Below are positions 6,461 to 12,476 of a stretch of DNA of 12,495 bases, piece after piece. Numbering within the stretch: position 1 is the stretch's first letter; every line of letters begins with the position of its first letter. The DNA lies in NCBI GenBank assembly GCA_026417715.1, contig JAOACU010000056.1, positions 1 to 12,495 on the forward strand. Reading direction: 5' to 3'. Made by a program: the position numbers and the translations under genes. Origin of the DNA: Anaerolineae bacterium. Lineage in GTDB: Bacteria; Chloroflexota; Anaerolineae; UBA4142. The notes below the pieces were generated by a model. It ran no database searches. It was not told the DNA's origin and saw nothing but the letters and a program-made list of their open reading frames with translations.

Positions 6461-7309
6461 TTATGCTCCGGTTGCCACAGGCAAGCCCGGCACCCGACTC
6501 CATTCGCTCCACGAGCCGGGATACAAGCGCGCGTGGTCAAAGCCGGCGAGCGTGAGCGCGAAAATCGCTTGGCACGCGTTCACGCCACTGCCGCAGTATG
6601 CAACGATGTGTTCAGCGCGCGTCGCGCCCAATGCATCGTAGCGCACACGTAATTCGGTGGGCGAAAGGAAACGCAAATCGGTTGTGCTGCGCAAGTTGTC
6701 AGCGATGGGCGCATTGCGCGCGCCGGGAATGTGTCCTGCGCGCGGATCAAGTGGCTCGACTTCGCCGCGATAGCGTTCAGGGATGCGCACATCGAGGATG
6801 AGCGCGCGCGGATCGTTGTGCCATTGCTTGACCGTGTTCAGGTCGGCAATCATTTCGGGATGCGGTTGCGGTGTGAAATTTCCCGGCGTCACGCGCGGAA
6901 TTTCGCGCGAGAGCGGTCGTCCCTCGGCGATCCATTGCGCGATGCCACCATCGAGCAACGCGGCGCGCGGATGTCCAAAGTAACGCAACAACCACCACAA
7001 GCGCGCCGCCGCCGCACCACCGCGATCATCGTACGCAATGACATACGTGTTGGCATCAATGCCCGCGCGCGCCATCGCTTCGGCGAAGCGTTCCGCGCGC
7101 GGTAAGGGATGTCGTCCACCACCTTCGCTGAAATGCGCGGCAAGATCGGCTTCCAAATCAATGAACACGGCGTTCGGAATGTGTCCGCGCAAATACTCTT
7201 CGTACCCTGTGCGATCTTTTTCCAACAAGTACCAACGCACATCGCACACGCGCACGTGTGCATCGTTCAAGTGTTCGGCTAGCCAATTGGTAGATACCAA
7301 GATGTCCAT
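6461..7309 (-). CDS. sseA: 3-mercaptopyruvate/thiosulfate sulfurtransferase (tandem rhodanese)
   Basis: This cytoplasmic enzyme transfers sulfane sulfur from mercaptopyruvate or thiosulfate to a thiol acceptor or cyanide. At 282 residues it is the usual size of a two-domain rhodanese. The N-terminal, structural domain spans about 1-140, with VRVCDVRW, GYEEYLRGHIPNAVFIDLE and VIAYDDRGGAAAARLWWLLRYFG. The C-terminal catalytic domain has LILDVRIPERYRGEVEPLDPRAGHIPGA and the loop CGSGVNAC with nucleophile Cys 239. CGSGV-type loops are typical of mercaptopyruvate sulfurtransferases, while CRKGVT is typical of thiosulfate enzymes, so the former is preferred. GAGGTGA at 7314-7320 precedes the ATG at 7309. 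It lies between pncC and the MFS gene on one strand, with heptamer arrays on both sides. The symbol is by family only. Confidence 0.85.
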   Translation of the reverse strand: MDILVSTNWLAEHLNDAHVRVCDVRWYLLEKDRTGYEEYLRGHIPNAVFIDLEADLAAHFSEGGGRHPLPRAERFAEAMARAGIDANTYVIAYDDRGGAAAARLWWLLRYFGHPRAALLDGGIAQWIAEGRPLSREIPRVTPGNFTPQPHPEMIADLNTVKQWHNDPRALILDVRIPERYRGEVEPLDPRAGHIPGARNAPIADNLRSTTDLRFLSPTELRVRYDALGATRAEHIVAYCGSGVNACQAIFALTLAGFDHARLYPGSWSEWSRVPGLPVATGA

Positions 7310-7323
7310 TGTTTCACCTCAAA

Positions 7324-7388
7324 GACGAAGGACGAAGGACGAAAGACAAAAGTCATTCGTCCTTCGTCTTTCGTCCTTCGTCATCTGT
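7324..7388. repeat. Heptamer word array E (GACGAAR family) with 17-bp inverted arms
   Basis: Four words, GACGAAG, GACGAAG, GACGAAA and GACAAAA, are followed by the opposite-sense words GTCATTC, GTCCTTC, GTCTTTC, GTCCTTC and GTCATCT. Arms 7331-7347 and 7366-7382 are perfect 17-bp complements with an 18-nt loop. The array spans the gap between pncC and the sulfurtransferase gene. It also runs into pncC, encoding its last residues and the TGA stop (7353-7355). Confidence 0.9.
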
Positions 7389-7862
7389 CAGATAGCGATA
7401 CAACAACTCGAGCGCGGCTTGCGCGCTCTGTTCCTTGTTCTGCACACGATTGCCACTCCACACGTGCCGTTCGACCATCGTTTGGCGCGCGTCATCGAGC
7501 GCGAGATAAACGAGTCCCACCGGTTTTTCCGGCGTACCGCCGCCGGGTCCGGCGATGCCGGTGATGGCAAGCCCCAACGTCGCGCTGAATCGTTCGCGCG
7601 CGCCGCGCGCCATTTCGGTGGCGGTCTCCGCGCTCACCGCGCCAAAGCGATTCAGTGTGTCCCACGATACACCGAGCGCGATGACTTTGGCTTCGTACGC
7701 ATACGCAATCACCGAGGCAATGATGTACGCCGAACTGCCCGGCACGTTCGTTAAACGATGCGTGAGCAAGCCGCCCGTGCACGATTCGGCAATCGCGAGA
7801 GTGTGATGACGCGCCACCAGCAACTTGCCCACGACAACTTCGAGTGGTTCGGTATGATGCAT
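7353..7862 (-). CDS. pncC: Nicotinamide-nucleotide amidohydrolase PncC (CinA C-terminal domain)
   Basis: PncC deamidates nicotinamide mononucleotide to nicotinate mononucleotide in pyridine-nucleotide recycling. The 169-residue protein is the stand-alone CinA C-terminal domain. It shows TLAIAESCTGGLLTHRLTNVPGSS (the AESCTGG motif at 25-31 bears the conserved serine), YAYEAKVIALGV with the conserved lysine region, GAVSAETATEMARGAR, and the signature TGIAGPGGGTPEKPVGLVY. The family normally ends soon after the last helix (LELLYRYL). The extra TDDEGRKTKDE tail and stop are encoded by heptamer array E. No Shine-Dalgarno site is visible, but a consensus TATAAT (7871-7876, minus strand) lies so close to the ATG that the mRNA would be nearly leaderless. 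It heads a minus-strand run toward the sulfurtransferase gene. Confidence 0.9.
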   Translation of the reverse strand: MHHTEPLEVVVGKLLVARHHTLAIAESCTGGLLTHRLTNVPGSSAYIIASVIAYAYEAKVIALGVSWDTLNRFGAVSAETATEMARGARERFSATLGLAITGIAGPGGGTPEKPVGLVYLALDDARQTMVERHVWSGNRVQNKEQSAQAALELLYRYLTDDEGRKTKDE

Positions 7863-7870
7863 CGAAGTAC

Positions 7871-7899
7871 ATTATAAACAGAAAAGAAAGCGCGCGCAA
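7871..7899 (-). promoter_or_regulatory. Promoter of pncC (predicted leaderless)
   Basis: On the minus strand, TTGCGC (7894-7899) and TATAAT (7871-7876) are separated by 17 bp. The expected transcription start is about 7863-7865, directly at the ATG at 7862. That agrees with the absence of a ribosome binding site. Confidence 0.5.
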
Positions 7900-7960
7900 A
7901 TGAACGCTGTATCATTCGTTTATTCGTTACGTGTTTGTTGAAGCGGTTTATAATTCTTAG

Positions 7961-7989
7961 TTGGTGAAATTTTCTAAATCGTGTAGAAT
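7961..7989 (+). promoter_or_regulatory. Candidate promoter upstream of pepF
   Basis: TTGGTG (7961-7966) and TAGAAT (7984-7989) have a 17-bp spacer. Transcription would begin near 7996 and include the entire 80-bp element (8001-8080) as 5' leader. A second possible -10, TATAAT at 7949-7954, lacks a convincing -35. The 253-bp gap from pncC to pepF holds no gene that I can see. Confidence 0.35.
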
Positions 7990-8000
7990 AAGTACCTCGA

Positions 8001-8080
8001 TCACCTTACGCAAGGGGCTAAAAATTTGGCGTGAAATGTAGGACGAGTTTGCAAACTTGTCCTACGCGCACGTAACGTCA
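8001..8080 (+). repeat. 80-bp repeated leader element, copy 2 (upstream of pepF)
   Basis: This is the full-length partner of the element at 202-281. Its palindrome at 8038-8065 has 14-nt arms, GTAGGACGAGTTTG and CAAACTTGTCCTAC, paired throughout except one G/T position that would be a G-U wobble in RNA. Shared blocks outside the palindrome include TCACCTTACGCA, AAAAATT and TCCTACGCG. It ends 35 nt before the pepF ATG and has the same orientation relative to its gene as copy 1. Confidence 0.75.
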
Positions 8081-8115
8081 ATATCTCAACAATTCATTTT
8101 GTCACAGGAGACCCT

Positions 8116-9456
8116 ATGGCTAACCAAACTGTACCAGCACGCAGTGAAATTCCACGTGAACACACCTGGGATGTCGAGTCTATTTTTCCTAACGATGAGG
8201 CGTGGTCTGCCGAGTTGGATGCCCTGCTCAAAGACCTGCCTGCGGTCGCGCGTTTTCGCGGACATTTGGGAGATAGCGCGGCGACGCTCGCCGATTTTTT
8301 CGCGACGAGCGAAGCACTCGCGATGCGCGCGGGCAAGGTAATGTTGTACGCGAGTATGAAGCACGCGGTTGACACCGCCGACCAAACTGCCACCGCGCTC
8401 AACGATCGCGCGCGCGGTTTGATGGCGCGACTCGGTGCCGCGCTCTCATTCGCCGAACCCGAAATGCTCACCATCGGTTTCGACAAACTGCGCGCGTGGG
8501 TGCAAGAGGAACCGCGCCTCGCCATCTACGCGCACTATTTCGCGCGCCTCGAACAGCGCGCCGCGCACGTGCGTTCCGCCGAAGTGGAAGAATTGCTCAG
8601 CCACCTGAGCGATCCGTTCCGCACCGCGTCCGAAACGCACGGCATCCTCACCGATGCCGAGTTGAAATGTGCACCCGCGCGCAGTTCCACCGGCGAAACC
8701 TTCGAGGTGACACAAGGCACAATCAACGCGCTCCGCACGCATCCCGACCGCGAGGTGCGGCGCACCGCGTTTGAAAATTATGCCGATGCGCATCTCGCGT
8801 TCAAGAACACGATGGCGAATTGTCTCGCCGCGGGTGTCAAGCAAGATGTGTTTCGGATGCGCGCGCGACGATACAAATCGTCGCTCGAAGCCGCGCTCGC
8901 GTCCAATTTCATCCCGCTCGATGTGTTTCCCAACCTCATCAAAACTTTTCGCGCCAACTTGCCCATCTGGCATCGTTACTGGAACATTCGTCGCCGCGCA
9001 CTCGGCGTGGACAAACTCGCCGTGTACGATGAAAAGGCGCCGTTGACGAACGCCAAACCCGTTGTGCCTTTCGATCTTGCCGTCGAATGGATTTGCGCGG
9101 GGATGCAACCGCTCGGTGACGAGTATGTCAGCGTCGCGCGACGTGGGATGACAGAGCAACGCTGGGTGGACAAGTATCCGAATCGCGGCAAACGCGCTGG
9201 CGCGTTTTCGACCGGCGTGCCCGGCACCCAGCCGTTTATCCTGATGAGTTACAACGACGATTTATTTTCGATGAGCACACTGGCACGAACTCGGTCACTC
9301 GATGCACAAGTACTATACACAGAAGACACAACCGTTCGTGTACACGCAGTATGGCATCTTTCTCGCCGAGTGCGCCTCGAATTTCAACCAAGCGATGGTG
9401 CGCGATTACTTGCTGAAAAACGCGTCGCGCCTTGTCACGCAATCTCCACTCTCTAA
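8116..9456 (+). CDS. pepF: Oligoendopeptidase F (M3B), N-terminal part, frameshifted before the zinc motif
   Basis: PepF is a cytoplasmic zinc metallopeptidase that degrades oligopeptides. Residues 1-389 match the M3B fold: the N-terminal TWDVESIFPNDEAW, LEQRAAHVRSAEVEELLS, SHLSDPF, the ALRTHPDREVRRTAFENYADAH region, and GAFSTGVPGTQPFILMSYNDDLFSMSTL just before the active site. Frame is lost at about 9283; the final 57 residues to 9456 are out-of-frame nonsense. Restoring two bases joins this part to the 9302-9973 ORF and gives a 619-residue enzyme, normal for PepF. AGGAG at 8106-8110, 5 nt before the ATG, supports the start. A candidate promoter and the 80-bp element precede it. As written it encodes no zinc site, so it is either a recent pseudogene or a sequence error. 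Confidence 0.88.
   Translation: MANQTVPARSEIPREHTWDVESIFPNDEAWSAELDALLKDLPAVARFRGHLGDSAATLADFFATSEALAMRAGKVMLYASMKHAVDTADQTATALNDRARGLMARLGAALSFAEPEMLTIGFDKLRAWVQEEPRLAIYAHYFARLEQRAAHVRSAEVEELLSHLSDPFRTASETHGILTDAELKCAPARSSTGETFEVTQGTINALRTHPDREVRRTAFENYADAHLAFKNTMANCLAAGVKQDVFRMRARRYKSSLEAALASNFIPLDVFPNLIKTFRANLPIWHRYWNIRRRALGVDKLAVYDEKAPLTNAKPVVPFDLAVEWICAGMQPLGDEYVSVARRGMTEQRWVDKYPNRGKRAGAFSTGVPGTQPFILMSYNDDLFSMSTLARTRSLDAQVLYTEDTTVRVHAVWHLSRRVRLEFQPSDGARLLAEKRVAPCHAISTL
9280..9298 (+). other. pepF: Frameshift site in pepF at the HELGH zinc motif
   Basis: Codons end at CTG (9280-9282). One orphan G (9283) follows, then CAC GAA CTC GGT CAC (9284-9298) encodes HELGH in the next frame. The family has TLAHELGH, expected as CTG GCA CAC GAA. 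Loss of one CA/AC dinucleotide from GCACAC explains the shift exactly. Confidence 0.85.
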
Positions 9457-9973
9457 TCTCCAACCTCACGAATTTGAAATCGCCGTCATCGAAGAGGCAA
9501 TGTCGAACTTTCATCGCTACTTTTTCATTATGCCGACGCTTGCGCGATTCGAGTTGGAGATTCACGAGCGCGCGGAACGCGGTCAGCCACTCACCGCGCA
9601 AGTGATGATTGATCTCCTTGCCGATTTGTTCGCAGAAGGGTACGGTAACGAAGTCGAAATGGATCGCGCGCGCGTGGGGATCACGTGGGCGCAATTTGCC
9701 ACACACTTGTATCGTAATTTCTACGTGTATCAGTACGCTACAGGCATCAGCGCGGCGCACGCGCTCGCGCAAAATATTCTCGATGGCAAACCCGGCGCGG
9801 TCGAAAAATACATCGGCTTTTTGAGCGCGGGCGGTTCCGATTTTCCGCTCGAAATTCTCAAGCGCGCTGGCGTTGACCTGACCACACCCGAACCTATCGA
9901 AACGACGTTTGGTGTACTTGCACGCTATGTAGATCGCTTGGGAGAATTGTTGCGCGTGCCTAGAACGAGTTGA
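9302..9973 (+). CDS. pepF: Oligoendopeptidase F (M3B), C-terminal catalytic part
   Basis: This is the second half of pepF. True homology begins at 9284 with HELGHSMHKYYT; the ATG at 9302 is the Met inside that motif, not a natural start. In the rejoined protein the zinc ligands would be His 391, His 395 and Glu 419 (FLAECASNFN), with HELGH Glu 392 as catalytic base. Later M3B features are present: FHRYFFIMPTLARFELEIHE, YQYATGISAAHALAQNIL and FLSAGGSDFPLEILKRAGVDL. The loop VTQSPLSNLQPH is encoded by a heptamer word array (9441-9468) that interrupts an otherwise conserved helical region. The stop TGA is at 9971-9973, four bases before the TTG start of the next gene. Confidence 0.88.
   Translation: MHKYYTQKTQPFVYTQYGIFLAECASNFNQAMVRDYLLKNASRLVTQSPLSNLQPHEFEIAVIEEAMSNFHRYFFIMPTLARFELEIHERAERGQPLTAQVMIDLLADLFAEGYGNEVEMDRARVGITWAQFATHLYRNFYVYQYATGISAAHALAQNILDGKPGAVEKYIGFLSAGGSDFPLEILKRAGVDLTTPEPIETTFGVLARYVDRLGELLRVPRTS
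9441..9468. repeat. Heptamer word array F inside pepF
   Basis: Four 7-nt words, AATCTCC, ACTCTCT, AATCTCC and AACCTCA, lie within coding sequence. A 14-nt stretch, TCTCTAATCTCCAA, is identical to array C at 5143-5160. It encodes about ten residues (QSPLSNLQPH) in the pepF frame. Confidence 0.75.
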
Positions 9974-9977
9974 GAGG

Positions 9978-11276
9978 TTGAACAAGTTTGTTGTGTATGG
10001 CGTGATCGTGCTTGCGTTACTCGCGGCATGTCGCGCCGAAACTCCCACCGTTACCCCGCGCCCGAATCGGTTGGCGCGCGCGGTGTCGCCCAACGCGCTC
10101 GTTGTGAAGAATGGAATGGTAATTGACGGCACCGGCGCGCCGCCGATTCTCGATGGTATCGTTGTCATCGAGGAAAACAAAATCGTCGCGGTGGGACACG
10201 CCGCTGATTTCGCGATTCCACCCGAAGCGCGCGTGCTCGATGCGCGCGGCGGCACGATTTTGCCCGGCATCATCAATGCGCACGTTCACGAAAGTATGTC
10301 GCCGCTCGTGCGACAATTCTACTTTCTCAAACGCGGCGTAACGAGTGTGTGCGATCTGGCGACGCCGCTCACGAGTATGAAGCGCGCCCCACTGCGGAGC
10401 GAGTATGGGCTGGCGGCGCGCGTCTTTTTCTCTGGACCGATTATCAACAAACCGCTTGGCTATCCTGGCACCGAAGAATTTTTGTACGCTGTGAACAATG
10501 CTGAAGAGGCGCGTCGCGCGGTCACCGATTTGGTGAATCGTGGCGCGTCAATGATCAAGATTGCACTCGAACCTTGGAACTGGAAATTGCCTTGGTATGT
10601 GGCTGAGCGCGAACCGATTCCGAATCTCACGTTGGAAGAAGTGCGCGCGATTGTCGAACAAGCACACGCGCACGGCAAATTGGTGCGCGTGCATTTGGGG
10701 ACAGCCGAAATGTTGGACATTGCGCTCGATGCGGGGGTGGACAGCATCGAACACGTACCACTGCCGCGTTTGGAGGACATTGAATTTGCCACCGATGGAC
10801 GCGCGTTCGCCAAACTGTCGCCGGCGTATGAAGCGCAACTCGCGCGCATCGTCAAACAGAAGATTGTGATGGTGCCTACACTCGATCGCATCGTTACGTG
10901 GTGCGAAGGGTACGCGGTGACGGAGGCACGCAAACGCTTGTGTCGGCAATACGCGCTGACGCCCGTGCGACGATTTTACCAAATGGGTGGCGTCATCGCA
11001 CTGGGCGACGATTCGACGTTTGCGATGCGGACATGGATGCCGCTCGCCGAAATGCAGCGTTTGTTGACGATTGGAATGACACCGCTGGAGGTGATTCGCG
11101 CGAGTACGCAAACGGCCGCGCGCGTGTGCGGTCAAGGTGATACGTTGGGGACGCTCGAGCCGGGGAAACTTGCGGATGTGATTGTCGTCAATGGTAATCC
11201 GCTACAAGATATTGAAGCGCTGGCGTGGGTAAGCATCGTCATCATTGACGGACAGGTGGTTGTTCAATCCAAATGA
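9978..11276 (+). CDS. Amidohydrolase-family lipoprotein (metal-dependent hydrolase)
   Basis: This 432-residue member of the amidohydrolase superfamily resembles imidazolonepropionase/prolidase-like members that hydrolyse C-N bonds in cyclic or peptide amides. A full metal-ligand set is visible: HxH (His 102, His 104, in NAHVHE), bridging Lys 194 (MIKIALEPW), His 239 (VRVHLG), His 259 (SIEHVP) and Asp 344 or 345 (ALGDDST). The start FVVYGVIVLALLAAC is a lipoprotein signal peptide with lipobox LAAC and Cys 18, so the enzyme should sit outside the membrane. A composite beta domain is split between N-terminus (VVKNGMVIDGTG) and C-terminus (LEPGKLADVIVVNGNP). The start is a TTG at 9978 because no ATG or GTG lies in frame upstream before a stop at 9930. 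GAGAGG touches it too closely for normal initiation, so translation is probably coupled to pepF, which ends 4 nt earlier. Substrate unknown. Confidence 0.87.
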   Translation: MNKFVVYGVIVLALLAACRAETPTVTPRPNRLARAVSPNALVVKNGMVIDGTGAPPILDGIVVIEENKIVAVGHAADFAIPPEARVLDARGGTILPGIINAHVHESMSPLVRQFYFLKRGVTSVCDLATPLTSMKRAPLRSEYGLAARVFFSGPIINKPLGYPGTEEFLYAVNNAEEARRAVTDLVNRGASMIKIALEPWNWKLPWYVAEREPIPNLTLEEVRAIVEQAHAHGKLVRVHLGTAEMLDIALDAGVDSIEHVPLPRLEDIEFATDGRAFAKLSPAYEAQLARIVKQKIVMVPTLDRIVTWCEGYAVTEARKRLCRQYALTPVRRFYQMGGVIALGDDSTFAMRTWMPLAEMQRLLTIGMTPLEVIRASTQTAARVCGQGDTLGTLEPGKLADVIVVNGNPLQDIEALAWVSIVIIDGQVVVQSK

Positions 11277-11301
11277 TGATCAGAAGAATTTACATCAAGC
11301 A

Positions 11302-11347
11302 CACGAAGGTCACGAAAAAATCTTGGTGTCTCTTCGTGACCTTCGTG
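11302..11347. terminator. 15-bp inverted repeat between convergent genes, probable terminator
   Basis: CACGAAGGTCACGAA (11302-11316) and TTCGTGACCTTCGTG (11333-11347) are perfect 15-bp complements with a 16-nt loop. The hairpin lies 25 nt past the amidohydrolase stop and before the convergent ILEI-domain gene. No strong T-tract follows on the plus strand (GAGAAAAAG), so it could equally be another dispersed word repeat. The remaining bases to 11431 show nothing I can assign. Confidence 0.5.
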
Positions 11348-11431
11348 GAGAAAAAGTGATTTCGCAAAATGAATCCGCGCGGTTATTGTTGATTCATTGA
11401 GCGTTCATTGCGGCGGTTTTCTAAACGATTA

Positions 11432-12476
11432 TCAGGGTGCAGGCGCAACCTCCAGACGAATCCACTCGAACGCGGCGGCAATGTTCGGTTCGGTCACGCC
11501 GAGACCCACAACGAGTTGCGCGGGCATCGTCTCGAACGCGGCTTCCCACACACTCCCCGACGTCGCGCCTTTCGCGCCGATAATCGCGTGCGACCAACGC
11601 CACTTGCCGCGCAAATCCTCCTGCGCGCCAATCGCACGCAGCGCGTCTACGGCTTCTTGCGTGAGATAGCGCGACGCTTCATCACGCACAGCCACCGCAA
11701 CGATACGACCATTCGGAATTTGTGCGATGAACTGTGCCAAGCGCGCCGATTCGTGAGGTGATGCAAATGTATCAAATGCCGCGCTCGCTTCGATCGCACC
11801 GCTCTGTTCGTTGATGACGACGATGTTGTAGCCGCGCGAATTTTTTGCCGCGTCTACGCCATTGACGTAGATATGCGCGAAATCGCCCACTTCGTTGCCC
11901 GCGCTACGCACCACGAGATTCACAGGTGATTGGGGACCATTGCGCGCGACCAGATACGTGCTTGCCATTTCGGGCATACGCGTCGCTGGGACAAGACGCT
12001 CAAAGTGGAGAATGATTTCGTTCATCCCAGAGTTCAAGGTTTCAGGTTTCAGGTTCAAGGCAAGTTCGTTCCAACCCGCTTGGAGTGCAAGTGTGTTTGC
12101 AAAATTCCCATTGATGTACACAGCGATACGCTGATTGTCCATTGGCGCAAACGCGCGCAGCGAGAGTGTGGCTGGGCGTAACGCATCGTACCGCACGAAC
12201 AGCCGTGCGTGACGACGCTGTGCCCAAACGAAACGCTCGCCGCTCAACGCACCCCAGCCCTCGGCAAAGTGCAATCGCGCCAGTGCATCGCTCGGACGAA
12301 TCGTCACTGTGCTTGGCGGTGTGCTTTGATTCACACGAAAGACCACCGTCTCGCCAATATCGTCGCTCACCTCGGCAATCTTGGTCACAGGCAAAACATA
12401 CTGGACATATGCGCGTGCCGCATCGAGCGCGGCGCGATTGCGCGGCTGACGTGGCGAATGCCACACCACGTATCGC
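11432..12476 (-). CDS. ILEI/FAM3-type domain protein, C-terminal part, possibly a membrane glycosyltransferase tail
   Basis: The 347 genuine residues (from RYVVWH) are the C-terminal part of a larger protein cut by the contig end. Residues 1-50 (RYVVWH...YVLPVTKIAEVSDDIGETVVFRV) resemble the segment after the membrane domain of GT39/PMT-like glycosyltransferases. Residues about 60-165 look like a beta-sandwich (RLFVRYDAL, IAVYINGNF, WNELALNL, MNEIILHFERL). Residues about 195-325 match the ILEI (interleukin-like EMT inducer, FAM3) fold: GYNIVVINEQSGAIEASAAFDTFASPHESARLAQFIAQIPNGRIVAVAVRDEAS, then GKWRWSHAIIGAKG. In animals this fold occurs in FAM3 proteins and the POMGNT1 stem; bacterial copies may bind sugars. 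Residues 139-148 (ALNLKPETLN) are encoded by heptamer array G. The apparent MCIRDR start is adapter sequence and must be removed. Glycosyltransferase assignment is inference. Confidence 0.65.
12032..12059. repeat. Heptamer word array G (GTTTCAG family) inside the ILEI-domain gene
   Basis: Four words, GTTCAAG, GTTTCAG, GTTTCAG and GTTCAAG, lie inside coding sequence and encode NLKPETLN on the minus strand. They match the words of intergenic array A (1221-1241). Like array F the array is exactly four words (28 nt). Confidence 0.75.

Noticed and set aside
8116..9973. Programmed frameshifting as the preferred explanation in pepF
   Set aside because: No slippery run or stimulatory stop codon is visible at the site; a 2-bp slippage loss or a sequence error is simpler.
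9980..9991. Third copy of the 80-bp element near the amidohydrolase start (GAACAAGTTTG)
   Set aside because: Only an 11-nt match with no palindrome partner or flanking blocks. It is probably chance.
9236..10276. 346-codon minus-strand ORF opposite pepF and the amidohydrolase
   Set aside because: The opposite strand encodes HELGH, M3B motifs and the amidohydrolase N-terminus. The minus-strand product shows no recognisable domain and is a codon-bias shadow.
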